From Streptomyces violascens (GTDB lineage: Bacteria > Actinomycetota > Actinomycetes > Streptomycetales > Streptomycetaceae): a DNA stretch of 64,000 nt. Under the pieces are notes generated by a model. That model did not search any database and was not told the origin of the DNA. It saw only the letters and a list, made by a program, of their open reading frames with translations. Shown here in pieces: positions 8,221-16,220 of the stretch; position 1 is the first letter of the stretch, and every line of letters begins with the position of its first letter. A program made the position numbers and the translations under genes. The DNA lies in NCBI RefSeq assembly GCF_014649955.1, contig NZ_BMUA01000004.1:1-64000 (forward strand). Reading direction: 5' to 3'.

Positions 8221-8440
8221 GTTCCCCACCCCGCCCCTTCCCGAGGCCCTCCGGGGGTTGGGAAGGGTGCAGCCCGTCTTCCTGGGGCTCCGCCCCAGAC
8301 CCCGTTCGCGCCTTGAGGGCGCTCGTCCTCAATCTCCCCCAAGGCCTCAAGGGCCAGGGGGGACCCCCATGACGGGCTGAAATGCTCGGTGCGGACCGGC
8401 ATCAACCCTGCCAGGGGCGCGGGGAACTGCGGCCGGGGGT
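8221..8440. repeat. Streptomyces-type intergenic repeat element
   Basis: A noncoding stretch made of G+C-rich modules that I know to recur between Streptomyces genes: CCCCGCCCCTTCCCG, the palindrome TGGGGCTCCGCCCCA (8283-8297), a CTCAATCTCCCCC module (8328-8370) and GGGGCGCGGGGAACTGCG (about 8413-8430). The third module recurs almost unchanged at 60186-60226 in this window. Short hairpins could act as transcription stops between the convergent ATPase and SCP2 genes. No T-run follows, so terminator function is uncertain. Confidence 0.7.
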
Positions 8441-8442
8441 GG

Positions 8443-8790
8443 TCAGAGCAGGGTGCGCAGGCGGAGGAGGTCTCGGAAGCCTGCTTCCAGGCGGACCCTG
8501 CCCGACGCCCAGGCCTTCGCGAAGTTCAGCTCCCCGTCCACCATCGCCACCAGATCGTCCCCCTTCATCGCCAGGCGGATCTGTGCCTTCTCCCGCGGCG
8601 GGCCGGAAGCCGTGTCGTGGACCTCGATGCGCCCGGACCGGAGGCGGCCCGCGAACGTGACGTCCAGGTCCGTGATGTGGCAGCTCAGCGAGCGGTCCAG
8701 CGCGGCGGCGGAATGCACCTCGCCCTCCGCCCGGGCCAGATTGTCCGAAAGTTTGTCGAGTGCGCTGCGGCACTCCTCCATGGTCGCCAT
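8443..8790 (-). CDS. SCP2 sterol-carrier-domain protein
   Basis: A 115-residue protein consisting of a single SCP2-like domain. The pattern LSCHITDLDVTFAGRLRSGR followed by AQIRLAMKGDDLVAMVDGEL and NFAKAWASGRVRLEAGFRDLL is typical of small actinobacterial SCP2 proteins, which fold into a lipid-binding pocket. A hydrophobic ligand is likely but unknown. ATG 8790 is followed six bases later by a second ATG. The gene stands alone, divergent from the small gene at 8833. Confidence 0.85.
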   Translation of the reverse strand: MATMEECRSALDKLSDNLARAEGEVHSAAALDRSLSCHITDLDVTFAGRLRSGRIEVHDTASGPPREKAQIRLAMKGDDLVAMVDGELNFAKAWASGRVRLEAGFRDLLRLRTLL

Positions 8791-8832
8791 CGTGATCGAC
8801 CGTACCTCAGGGCTTCGCGGTAGCGTCTTGGC

Positions 8833-9093
8833 ATGAGCGACTCGATGCCGGGCCCCGAGACGGAAGCGATCATGGAACCCGAGCCGGGGCCCGAGGTGGC
8901 CGGGCCCTCTCCCCTTGGCGTACCCCGTAGCCCTACCGGTGACGCCGGGATCGACGTCCTCGTCGAGCGGCTCGGGGACGTCGACCACCTCGGTACGGAC
9001 GGCCACCTCGAGGTGTACGAGGATGTACACCGGGGGCTGCGTGACTCGCTGACCGCGCTCGATGCCCGGCAGGGGCCGGGAACCTCCGGCTGA
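8833..9093 (+). CDS. Conserved hypothetical protein, 86 residues
   Basis: A small protein: a Pro/Glu/Gly-rich first 35 residues, then an amphipathic half (GIDVLVERLGDVDHLGTDGH, then EVYEDVHRGLRDSLTALDAR). I do not recognise a named domain. The C-terminal half looks like a genuine folded helix pair, and codon usage fits a real gene. It precedes tlyA by 80 bases on the same strand and probably belongs to the tlyA-nadK transcript. Confidence 0.75.
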   Translation: MSDSMPGPETEAIMEPEPGPEVAGPSPLGVPRSPTGDAGIDVLVERLGDVDHLGTDGHLEVYEDVHRGLRDSLTALDARQGPGTSG

Positions 9094-9172
9094 ACCCGGC
9101 CGTTGGCCGACCAGCGCCCCTGGGCGGTCCGCCGGACCGCCCGGAACTACGACTACAGGAGCTGAACCGAAC

Positions 9173-9988
9173 GTGGCAGGAGTGGCACGCCGCCGCCTCG
9201 ACGCCGAGCTGGTGCGCCGGAAACTCGCGCGGTCGCGGGAGCACGCCGCCCAGCTGATCGCCGCGGGGCGGGTGAGTGTCGGCAAGACCGTCGCCACGAA
9301 GTCCGCGACGCAGGTCGAGACCGCTGCCGCCATCGTGGTCGTCGAGGACGACAGCGACCCCGACTACGTCTCGCGCGGCGGACACAAGCTCGCCGGTGCC
9401 CTCGCGGCCTTCGTGCCGCAGGGGCTCAGGATCGAGGGGCGGCGGGCGCTCGACGCGGGCGCCTCCACCGGCGGCTTCACCGATGTGCTGCTGCGCGCCG
9501 GAGCCGGGCACGTGGTCGCCGTCGACGTCGGCTACGGACAGCTCGCCTGGTCCCTGCAGAGTGACGAGCGGGTCACCGTGAAGGACCGTACGAACGTACG
9601 CGAGTTGACGCTCGACGACATCGACGGGCAGCCCGCGGACATCGTCGTGGGCGATCTCTCCTTCATCGCGCTCGGCCTGGTCCTGCCCGCCCTCGTGCGC
9701 TGCTCGGCGCCCGACGCGGACCTGGTCCTCATGGTCAAGCCGCAGTTCGAGATCGGCAAGGAGCGGCTCGGGAGCGGCGGCGTCGTGCGCAGCCCCGAAC
9801 TGCGGGCCGAGACGGTGCGGACCGTGGCGGCGCAGGCGGCCACGCTCGGCCTCGGGGTCGTCGGGGTCACCGCGAGCCCGCTGCCCGGGCCTTCCGGCAA
9901 CGTCGAGTACTTTCTGTGGCTGCGGGCCGGGGCGCCCGCGCTCGATCCCGCGGACGTGGAGCGCGCAGTGGCGGAGGGACCTCGTTGA
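9173..9988 (+). CDS. tlyA: TlyA family rRNA 2'-O-methyltransferase
   Basis: A 271-residue protein with an N-terminal S4 RNA-binding domain (residues about 4-63, RRRLDAELVRRKLARSREHA) and an FtsJ-like SAM methyltransferase domain. The SAM loop is DAGASTGGFTDVLLRAGAG (from residue 94), followed by VDVGYGQLAW and VGDLSFIALGLVLPAL. TlyA in mycobacteria methylates 16S and 23S rRNA ribose positions and makes ribosomes sensitive to capreomycin. The start is GTG 9173 with AGGAG 11 bases ahead. The stop overlaps the nadK start. Gene order tlyA-nadK-recN is the conserved actinobacterial one. Confidence 0.95.
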   Translation: MAGVARRRLDAELVRRKLARSREHAAQLIAAGRVSVGKTVATKSATQVETAAAIVVVEDDSDPDYVSRGGHKLAGALAAFVPQGLRIEGRRALDAGASTGGFTDVLLRAGAGHVVAVDVGYGQLAWSLQSDERVTVKDRTNVRELTLDDIDGQPADIVVGDLSFIALGLVLPALVRCSAPDADLVLMVKPQFEIGKERLGSGGVVRSPELRAETVRTVAAQAATLGLGVVGVTASPLPGPSGNVEYFLWLRAGAPALDPADVERAVAEGPR

Positions 9989-10914
9989 GCTCGTCGGAGA
10001 ACAACCCGGAGAACAGCACGGCGGCACGCACCGTATTCCTGCTCGCGCACACCGGAAGGCCGGCCGCCATCCGCAGCGCGGAGCTGGTCGTCCGGGGCCT
10101 GCTGCGCAGCGGCCTCGGCGTACGGGTGCTGCGGGCGGAAGCGGCCGACCTGCCGCTGCCCGCCGAGGCGGAGATCGTCGAGGAGGCCACCCCCGAGTGC
10201 CTCGACGCCTGTGAGCTGCTCATCGTCCTCGGCGGTGACGGCACGCTGCTGCGCGGCGCCGAGCTCGCCCGGGCGTCCGGCGTGCCGATGCTCGGCGTCA
10301 ACCTCGGCCGCGTCGGCTTCCTCGCGGAGGCCGAGCGCGACGACCTCGACAAGGTCGTCGACCGGGTCGTGACACGGGCCTACGAGGTCGAGGAGCGGAT
10401 GACCCTCGACGTCGTCGTGCACAACAACGGCGATGTGGTGCACCAGGACTGGGCCCTCAACGAGGCGGCCGTCCAGAAGGTCTCGCCCGAGCGGATGCTG
10501 GAGGTCGTCCTGGAGATCGACGGCCGTCCCGTGACCGGGTTCGGCTGCGACGGCATCGTGTGCGCCACCCCGACCGGTTCGACCGCGTACGCCTTCTCGG
10601 CCGGCGGGCCCGTGGTGTGGCCCGAGGTCGAGGCGCTGCTCATGGTGCCGATCAGCGCGCACGCGCTGTTCGCCAAGCCCCTGGTCACCTCGCCCACCTC
10701 GGTGCTCGCGGTCGAGGTGCAGCCGCACACGCCGCACGGCGTGCTGTGGTGCGACGGGCGCCGCACGGTCGAACTCCCTTCGGGCGCGCGGGTGGAGGTG
10801 CGGCGAGGGGCCGTTCCGGTACGGCTCGCCCGGCTGCACCACGCCTCGTTCACCGACCGGCTCGTCGCCAAGTTCGCCCTGCCGGTGTCGGGTTGGCGCG
10901 GCGCGCCGCACTGA
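9985..10914 (+). CDS. nadK: NAD kinase
   Basis: A 309-residue ATP/polyphosphate NAD kinase that phosphorylates NAD to NADP. The catalytic GGDGT loop lies at residues 83-87. The NE block is LNEAAVQK and the substrate loop is DGIVCATPTGSTAYAFSAGGP. Start is TTG 9985, with GGAGGGA at 9972-9978 and a four-base overlap with tlyA; the conserved region begins about 16 residues in. The length agrees with actinobacterial NadK. In most actinobacteria recN follows directly; here an inverted permease gene intervenes. Confidence 0.95.
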   Translation: MSSSENNPENSTAARTVFLLAHTGRPAAIRSAELVVRGLLRSGLGVRVLRAEAADLPLPAEAEIVEEATPECLDACELLIVLGGDGTLLRGAELARASGVPMLGVNLGRVGFLAEAERDDLDKVVDRVVTRAYEVEERMTLDVVVHNNGDVVHQDWALNEAAVQKVSPERMLEVVLEIDGRPVTGFGCDGIVCATPTGSTAYAFSAGGPVVWPEVEALLMVPISAHALFAKPLVTSPTSVLAVEVQPHTPHGVLWCDGRRTVELPSGARVEVRRGAVPVRLARLHHASFTDRLVAKFALPVSGWRGAPH

Positions 10915-10935
10915 CCGGTCCGTATACGGAGGGCC

Positions 10936-12288
10936 TCAGGACGCGGCCAGCGTCCTGATCGCCCGCCTGCGCAGCGCCGACCGCACCGGCACGCCCGTGG
11001 CCAGCAGGGTGAGCACCAGCGTGCCGCCGGGTATGCCGAGCGCGGTCGGCCACGGCAGGTACGGGATCCACGAGCCGAACGCGGCCGTCAGCATCGGGGC
11101 CAGGGTCGCGAGCGCGACCACCGCGCCGAGCACCAGGGCCGTGGCCGCGACGATGCCCGCCTCCCACGCCGCCATCGAGCGGACCTGGCCCGGCAGGGTG
11201 CCGACCACCCGGAGCAGGGCTATGTCGCGGCGCCGCTCGAAGGAGATCATCGCCAGGGTGTTGGCCGCGGCGATCGCGGCGAAGCCGGCGTACAGAGCGG
11301 TGCCGAAGTAGTCCAGCCAGACCTCGCCCGCGCTGCCCGACGAACCCGTGTAGTGGGCCGCCGTCGTATGCATCGCGATCTTGGTGAGCCCGAAGCCCGT
11401 GACCAGGACCAGCGGCACGACCGCGGCCGAGAAGCGGCGCGGCTGCGAGCGGACGTTGAGCATCGCCAGGCGCGCGCTGCCGCCGAACCGGCGGGCCGGC
11501 GCCGAGACGAGCCGGGCGGCCGGGCCGACGACCTTCGGGCCGAGCAGCCCCGCGCCGACGCAGAACAGCAGCAGCACCAGGAACGAGGCCTGCGCCGCGT
11601 CGTCGGACGACTGGTGGGCGAGGGACACCGACAGGGCGCCGCCGCCCGCCACCGCGATCACGCCGAGCGGGGCCCGCACCCTGCCGAGCCCGCGCCGGCC
11701 CGCCGACGCCTCGTCCAGGGCCCTTGCCGGGCGCAGCAGCGAGAAGCGCAGCGAGGCAAAGAACGCGGCGAGCGCCGAGGTCACCACGGCGACGGCCAGA
11801 CACACGGGCAGCGCGGACCAGGTGAACCGGTACGTCACTTCGGCCGGGACCAGCCCGTGGTCGCGCAGCCCCGCGAACCAGACCCGGCTCAGCAGGCCGC
11901 CGCCGAGCAGGAACCCGGCGAGCGCGGCCGGCACCGCGGCCGCGACCGCCTGGACCACCACGGCCCGCCGCACCTGCCGCGGCCGGGCGCCGATGGCCCG
12001 TACGAGGGCGAGCTCGCGGTGCTGCTGGGTCACCGCGGTGCCCATCGTCGAGGCGATCACGAAGATCGACATGTAGATGGAGCCGATGAGCATCACCACT
12101 GCCATGTTGCCGATGCCGTTGGCCGCGAGTGCGCCGCGGGCCTCGGCGGACAGGCCCTTTGTCGATGTGCTGACGAGGAGAGTCATCGACGCGCTCACCA
12201 CGGTCGCGGCGAACAGCGCGGCCACGAACGTCCCGACGAACGCCGGGCGGTGGCCGCGCAGGGCGGAGTGGGCCAGTCCTGTGCTCAT
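10936..12288 (-). CDS. FtsX-like ABC permease, orphan
   Basis: A 450-residue membrane protein with two FtsX-type units. The N-terminal unit has a TM segment, the extracellular stretch STKGLSAEARGALAANG, then three TMs around VMLIGSIYMSIFVIASTMGT with the cytoplasmic QQHRELALVRAIGARPRQVRR coupling region. The C-terminal unit repeats this with SFERRRDIALLRVVGTLPGQV. Such permeases work with an ABC ATPase, either as MacB-like extruders or as signalling devices, but no ATPase gene lies beside it. It is inverted relative to nadK and recN and splits that normally adjacent pair, so it looks like a late insertion or rearrangement. Confidence 0.85.
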   Translation of the reverse strand: MSTGLAHSALRGHRPAFVGTFVAALFAATVVSASMTLLVSTSTKGLSAEARGALAANGIGNMAVVMLIGSIYMSIFVIASTMGTAVTQQHRELALVRAIGARPRQVRRAVVVQAVAAAVPAALAGFLLGGGLLSRVWFAGLRDHGLVPAEVTYRFTWSALPVCLAVAVVTSALAAFFASLRFSLLRPARALDEASAGRRGLGRVRAPLGVIAVAGGGALSVSLAHQSSDDAAQASFLVLLLFCVGAGLLGPKVVGPAARLVSAPARRFGGSARLAMLNVRSQPRRFSAAVVPLVLVTGFGLTKIAMHTTAAHYTGSSGSAGEVWLDYFGTALYAGFAAIAAANTLAMISFERRRDIALLRVVGTLPGQVRSMAAWEAGIVAATALVLGAVVALATLAPMLTAAFGSWIPYLPWPTALGIPGGTLVLTLLATGVPVRSALRRRAIRTLAAS

Positions 12289-12444
12289 GCGTCAAGCCTC
12301 GTGGGCAAGGTGGTGCCAGGACCATCCGGCCAGCCTCATGATCTTGCTGAGGTTTTCCCCCGCATCGACGGTTCGGGCTCCACGAGAGGGTGACGGGCCG
12401 GGGGGCGTCGCACACCGGCCCCCGGACCTCGTAAGGTCGTGTCC

Positions 12445-14175
12445 GTGTTGGAGGAGATGCGGATACGGTCGCTCGGGGTCATCGACGACGCTGTCGTGGA
12501 GCTTTCGCCCGGTTTCACCGCGGTGACCGGCGAGACCGGCGCGGGCAAGACCATGGTCGTCACCAGCCTGGGGCTGCTGCTCGGCGGACGCGCCGACCCC
12601 GCCCTGGTGCGGATCGGCGCCAAGGCGGCGGTCGTCGAGGGGCGGATCGCGCTGCGGCCCGGCACCTCGGCGGTGCTGCGGGCCGAGGAGGCCGGGGCCG
12701 AGCTCGACGACGGCGCGCTGCTCGTGAGCCGTACCGTTTCGGCGGAGGGCCGCTCACGGGCGTTCCTCGGCGGGCGGTCGGTGCCGGTCGGGGTGCTCGC
12801 CGAACTCGCCGACGAACTTGTCGCGGTGCACGGCCAGACCGACCAGCAGGGCCTGCTGCGCCCGGCCCGGCAGCGCGAGGCGCTCGACCGGTACGCGGGT
12901 GACGCGGTGGCGGGCCCCCTCGCCAAGTACGCCGGGGCCTACAAGCGGCTGCGGGCCGTCGCCGTCGAGCTGGAGGAGCTGGTCACGCGGGCGCGCGAGC
13001 GTGCGCAGGAGGCCGATCTGCTGCGGTTCGGCCTGAACGAGATCGCCTCCGTCGAGCCGCTGCCCGGCGAGGACGCCGAGCTCGCGGCCGAGGCCGAACG
13101 GCTCGGGCACGCCGAGGCGCTCGCCTCCGCGGCGGCTATCGGGCACGCGGCCCTGGCCGGAAACCCCGAGGACCCGGAGAGCGTGGACGCCACGACCCTG
13201 GTCGCGGGCGCGCACAGGGCACTTGAGGCCGTACGTTCCCACGATCCCGCGCTCGCGGCGCTCGCCGAGCGCATCGGCGAGGTCGCCATCCTGCTCGGCG
13301 ACGTGGCGGGCGAACTCGCCGGATACGCCGACGACCTGGACGCCGACCCGCTGCGGCTCGCCGCCGTCGAGGAGCGCCGGGCCGCCCTGACCGCCCTGAC
13401 GCGCAAGTACGGCGAGGACATCACGGCCGTACTCGCCTGGGCGCAGGAAGGGGCCGCGCGGCTCACCGAGCTCGACGGCGACGACGACCGGATCGGGGAG
13501 CTCACGGCCGAGCGGGACGGGCTGCGGGCCGAACTGTCCGTGCTGGCCCAGGAGTTGACCAACGCCCGCACCGAGGCCGCGGCCCGGTTCGCCGAGGCCG
13601 TCACAGCCGAGCTCGCCTCGCTCGCGATGCCGCACGCACGGGTGTCGTTCGCGGTCGGCCAGAGCGAGGATCCCGAGGGCGTCGAGGTCGGCGGCAGGAC
13701 GGTGGCGTACGGGCCGACCGGCGCCGACGAGGTCGAGCTGCTGCTCGCCCCGCACCCGGGCGCGCCGCCCCGGCCGATCGCCAAGGGCGCCTCGGGCGGT
13801 GAGCTCTCGCGGGTGATGCTCGCGGTGGAGGTCGTCTTCGCGGGCACCGACCCGGTGCCGACGTATCTCTTCGACGAGGTCGACGCGGGTGTCGGTGGCA
13901 AGGCGGCGGTCGAGATCGGCCGCAGGCTCGCCAAGCTCGCGAAGTCCGCGCAGGTCGTGGTGGTCACGCACCTGCCGCAGGTGGCGGCGTTCGCCGACCG
14001 CCAGCTCCTGGTCGAGAAGACCAACGACGGCACGGTCACGCGGTCCGGCGTCACGGTCCTGGAGGGCGAGGACCGGGTGCGAGAGCTGTCGCGCATGCTG
14101 GCCGGCCAGGAGGACTCGGAGACGGCCCGGGCGCACGCGGAGGAACTCCTGGCCACCGCCCGCGCGGACGGATAG
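12445..14175 (+). CDS. recN: DNA repair protein RecN
   Basis: A 576-residue SMC-like ATPase of double-strand-break repair. Walker A is GETGAGKT (residues 29-36), a coiled-coil region spans about 150-400 (GLNEIASVEPLPGEDAELAA onward), the signature is ASGGELSRVMLAVEV near 450, and Walker B is TYLFDEVDAGVGG. GTG 12445 gives the usual LEEMRIRSLG opening; GTG 12439 is possible. RecN gathers broken ends and promotes RecA-dependent recombination. It follows nadK in the ancestral order, but here has its own promoter region opposite the inverted FtsX gene. Confidence 0.95.
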   Translation: MLEEMRIRSLGVIDDAVVELSPGFTAVTGETGAGKTMVVTSLGLLLGGRADPALVRIGAKAAVVEGRIALRPGTSAVLRAEEAGAELDDGALLVSRTVSAEGRSRAFLGGRSVPVGVLAELADELVAVHGQTDQQGLLRPARQREALDRYAGDAVAGPLAKYAGAYKRLRAVAVELEELVTRARERAQEADLLRFGLNEIASVEPLPGEDAELAAEAERLGHAEALASAAAIGHAALAGNPEDPESVDATTLVAGAHRALEAVRSHDPALAALAERIGEVAILLGDVAGELAGYADDLDADPLRLAAVEERRAALTALTRKYGEDITAVLAWAQEGAARLTELDGDDDRIGELTAERDGLRAELSVLAQELTNARTEAAARFAEAVTAELASLAMPHARVSFAVGQSEDPEGVEVGGRTVAYGPTGADEVELLLAPHPGAPPRPIAKGASGGELSRVMLAVEVVFAGTDPVPTYLFDEVDAGVGGKAAVEIGRRLAKLAKSAQVVVVTHLPQVAAFADRQLLVEKTNDGTVTRSGVTVLEGEDRVRELSRMLAGQEDSETARAHAEELLATARADG

Positions 14176-14193
14176 CCCCCGTAGGGTGCCCGT

Positions 14194-14916
14194 ATGACTG
14201 ATGTGACGGGTGGGGTCAGGGCGTTCGGTGTGGCCGGGGCGGTGGCCCGGGCCGCCTATGCCGGGCTCAGGACGCGGCGGGACGAGCGGTTCACGCGGAA
14301 GAATTACGCGGGCCGCACCGTCGACCTGTACTCCGGTCCGGCCGTCGCACTCGGCGCGCTCGCCGGGAGCGCGACCCTGCGGACCCGCGCGGCCGGGCTC
14401 GTCGCGGTGGGGGCGGGCGCGCTGTGCGGGGCGTACGACGATGTCCGGGGGGACCACCGGCGCGGCTTCCGGGACCACCTCACGGCGCTGCGCAGCGGCG
14501 AAGTCACCAGCGGGGCCGTCAAGTTGATCGGGATCGGCGGCGCCGGTCTCGTCGCCGGGGCGCTGCTCAAGGAGCGGCCTGTCGACAAAGTCCTCGCCGG
14601 GGTGGTGGTGGCCGGAACCGCGCACCTCGTCAACCTGGTGGACCTGAGGCCCGGCCGCGCCACCGGCCTCGTCCTCGCGCTCGGCGCTCCGGGGCTGCTG
14701 CGCGGGCCCGAGGCGGCCGTGCCGATGGGAGCGGCCGCCGCGGTCCTCGCCGACGACCTCGGCGAGCGCACGATGATCGGCGACAGCGGCGCGCACGCGC
14801 TGGGGGCGGCCCTCGGAGTCGCCGTCGCCGGCGGCAACGGGCGGACCGGACTCGCCGTGCACGCCGCCGCGCTGCTCGCCGCGGCCGCCTGGGCGGAGTC
14901 CCGCATTCCGCGCTGA
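14194..14916 (+). CDS. Short MraY/WecA-like polyprenyl-phosphate transferase homologue
   Basis: A 240-residue hydrophobic protein. Three patches recall the glycosyltransferase-4 membrane family (MraY, WecA): AYDDVRGD (near 77, the paired Asp block), NLVDLRPGRATG (near 147, cf. N(L/F)xDGxxG) and GDSGAHALGA (near 197, cf. GDxGSxxLG). Family members are usually 320-370 residues with ten or eleven TM helices, so this is a shortened version, perhaps six to eight helices. It starts 18 bases after recN and is probably cotranscribed. In mycobacteria this position holds steA/steB, so a cell-envelope role is plausible. Substrate and activity are unproven. Confidence 0.7.
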   Translation: MTDVTGGVRAFGVAGAVARAAYAGLRTRRDERFTRKNYAGRTVDLYSGPAVALGALAGSATLRTRAAGLVAVGAGALCGAYDDVRGDHRRGFRDHLTALRSGEVTSGAVKLIGIGGAGLVAGALLKERPVDKVLAGVVVAGTAHLVNLVDLRPGRATGLVLALGAPGLLRGPEAAVPMGAAAAVLADDLGERTMIGDSGAHALGAALGVAVAGGNGRTGLAVHAAALLAAAAWAESRIPR

Positions 14917-14957
14917 GGGCCGCGCGGCGACCGCTGGGCGGAGTCCTGTGTTCCGCG
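14889..14957 (+). repeat. Imperfect direct repeat at the 3' end of the MraY-like gene
   Basis: A 24-bp sequence beginning CTGGGCGGAGTCC occurs at 14889-14912 (the last codons of the gene) and again at 14934-14957 in the noncoding space, 45 bases apart with three differences. It looks like a small tandem duplication of the gene end. Confidence 0.7.
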
Positions 14958-15137
14958 AGCCGAAACCCTTGGCGCACGTGTTCGTTCACCCATCGGGGTG
15001 TTTCGGGTGTGGTGATCTCCCCGGCGCGCCACGGAAGGAACCTCCGGACGGTGCCGGAACGCCCGTACGGACTGGCATCCTTGGCCGGGAACCACCGACC
15101 TCCACCGCCGACTCGGCCGCTCCGGGAGCCTGTTCAC

Positions 15138-16217
15138 GTGACTCAGCTGCGTACGGTCCAAGTACTGGGCGGCGGCAGCGCGGGCAGCAGCGCGCACGTC
15201 AGGTCGCTCGCGGCCGGTCTGGTCGCGCGAGGCGTGCGCGTCACCGTCTGCGCGCCGGCCGAACTGGAGCGGGAGTACGACTTCCGCGCCGCCGGGGCTC
15301 ATTTCGTACCGGTCTCGCGGCGCAGCGACCCGGCGGCGGTCGGCGCTCTGCGGGCCGCCTGCGCCGACGCGGACGTCGTCCACGCGCACGGGCTGCACGC
15401 GGCCGTACGCGCGGCCCTCGCGCTCCCGGGCCGCAAGGGCGTGCCGCTGGTCGTCACCTGGCACACCCGCGCGCACGCCGAAGGTGCCCGCGGGCAGGTC
15501 CTGCGTCTCCTGGAGCGCCGGGTCTCGCGGGCCGCGGCCGTGGTGCTCGCCACCTCCTCCGACCTCGTCGACCGGGCCCGCAGCCGCGGCGCGCGGGACG
15601 CCCGGCTCGCCGCGGTCGCCGTCCCCGCCCCGCGCCTTCCGTCCGGGCTCCTCGACGGCAAGGCGCGGGCCGAACTCGGCGCCGTGGAACGGCCGTTGCT
15701 GATGGCCGTGGGCAGCCTCGTCGAGCACCGCGGCTACGAGGTGCTTCTGGACGCGGCCCGCACCTGGCGCGATCTCGACACCGTGCCGCTGCTCGTCATC
15801 GCGGGGGAGGGGCGTGGGCGGGCCGCGCTGCAACGCCGGATCGAGGCGGAGTCCCTGCCGGTCCGGCTCGTCGGGCGGCGCGACGACATCACCGAGCTGC
15901 TCGCGGCCGCCGACATCGCGGTCCTGCCCAGCCGCTGGGAGGCCCGCTCGCTGCTCGCCCAGGAGGCGCTGCGCCTCGGGGTGCCGCTGGTCGCGACGGC
16001 CGTCGGCGGGGTGCCGGAGCTGGTGGGGGACGCGGCGCTGCTCGTCCCGTACGGGGACGCCGGGGCGCTCGCGGACGCGGTCGTACGCCTTCTCGCGGAC
16101 CCTGAGGCATGCCGTGTGCTGGCCGAGGCCGGGCGGGCGCAGGCCGACACCTGGCCCACCGAGGACGAAACTGTTGCTCAAGTCCTGGCCGTCTACGACG
16201 AGTTGGTGCCCTCGTAG
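15138..16217 (+). CDS. GT4-family glycosyltransferase
   Basis: A 359-residue GT-B glycosyltransferase of family 4. The N-terminal Rossmann half has a Gly/Ser-rich loop (LGGGSAGSSAHVRSLAAGL) near residue 10. The donor half has LMAVGSLVEHRGYEVLLDAA, VRLVGRRDDITELLAAADI and the donor-site EX7E-like PSRWEARSLLAQEALRLGVP near 270. These enzymes transfer a sugar from NDP-sugar with retention. The acceptor is unknown. GTG 15138 is the start; conserved sequence begins four residues later. With the MraY-like protein just upstream it could serve a shared lipid-linked glycan step; this is inference. Its stop is three bases from the stop of the convergent PucR gene. Confidence 0.88.
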   Translation: MTQLRTVQVLGGGSAGSSAHVRSLAAGLVARGVRVTVCAPAELEREYDFRAAGAHFVPVSRRSDPAAVGALRAACADADVVHAHGLHAAVRAALALPGRKGVPLVVTWHTRAHAEGARGQVLRLLERRVSRAAAVVLATSSDLVDRARSRGARDARLAAVAVPAPRLPSGLLDGKARAELGAVERPLLMAVGSLVEHRGYEVLLDAARTWRDLDTVPLLVIAGEGRGRAALQRRIEAESLPVRLVGRRDDITELLAAADIAVLPSRWEARSLLAQEALRLGVPLVATAVGGVPELVGDAALLVPYGDAGALADAVVRLLADPEACRVLAEAGRAQADTWPTEDETVAQVLAVYDELVPS

Positions 16218-16220
16218 GCG

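Noticed and set aside
8283..8297. TGGGGCTCCGCCCCA as a regulator binding site for the siderophore operon
   Set aside because: It is one module of a repeat family seen at other sites in the window and lies downstream of the operon.
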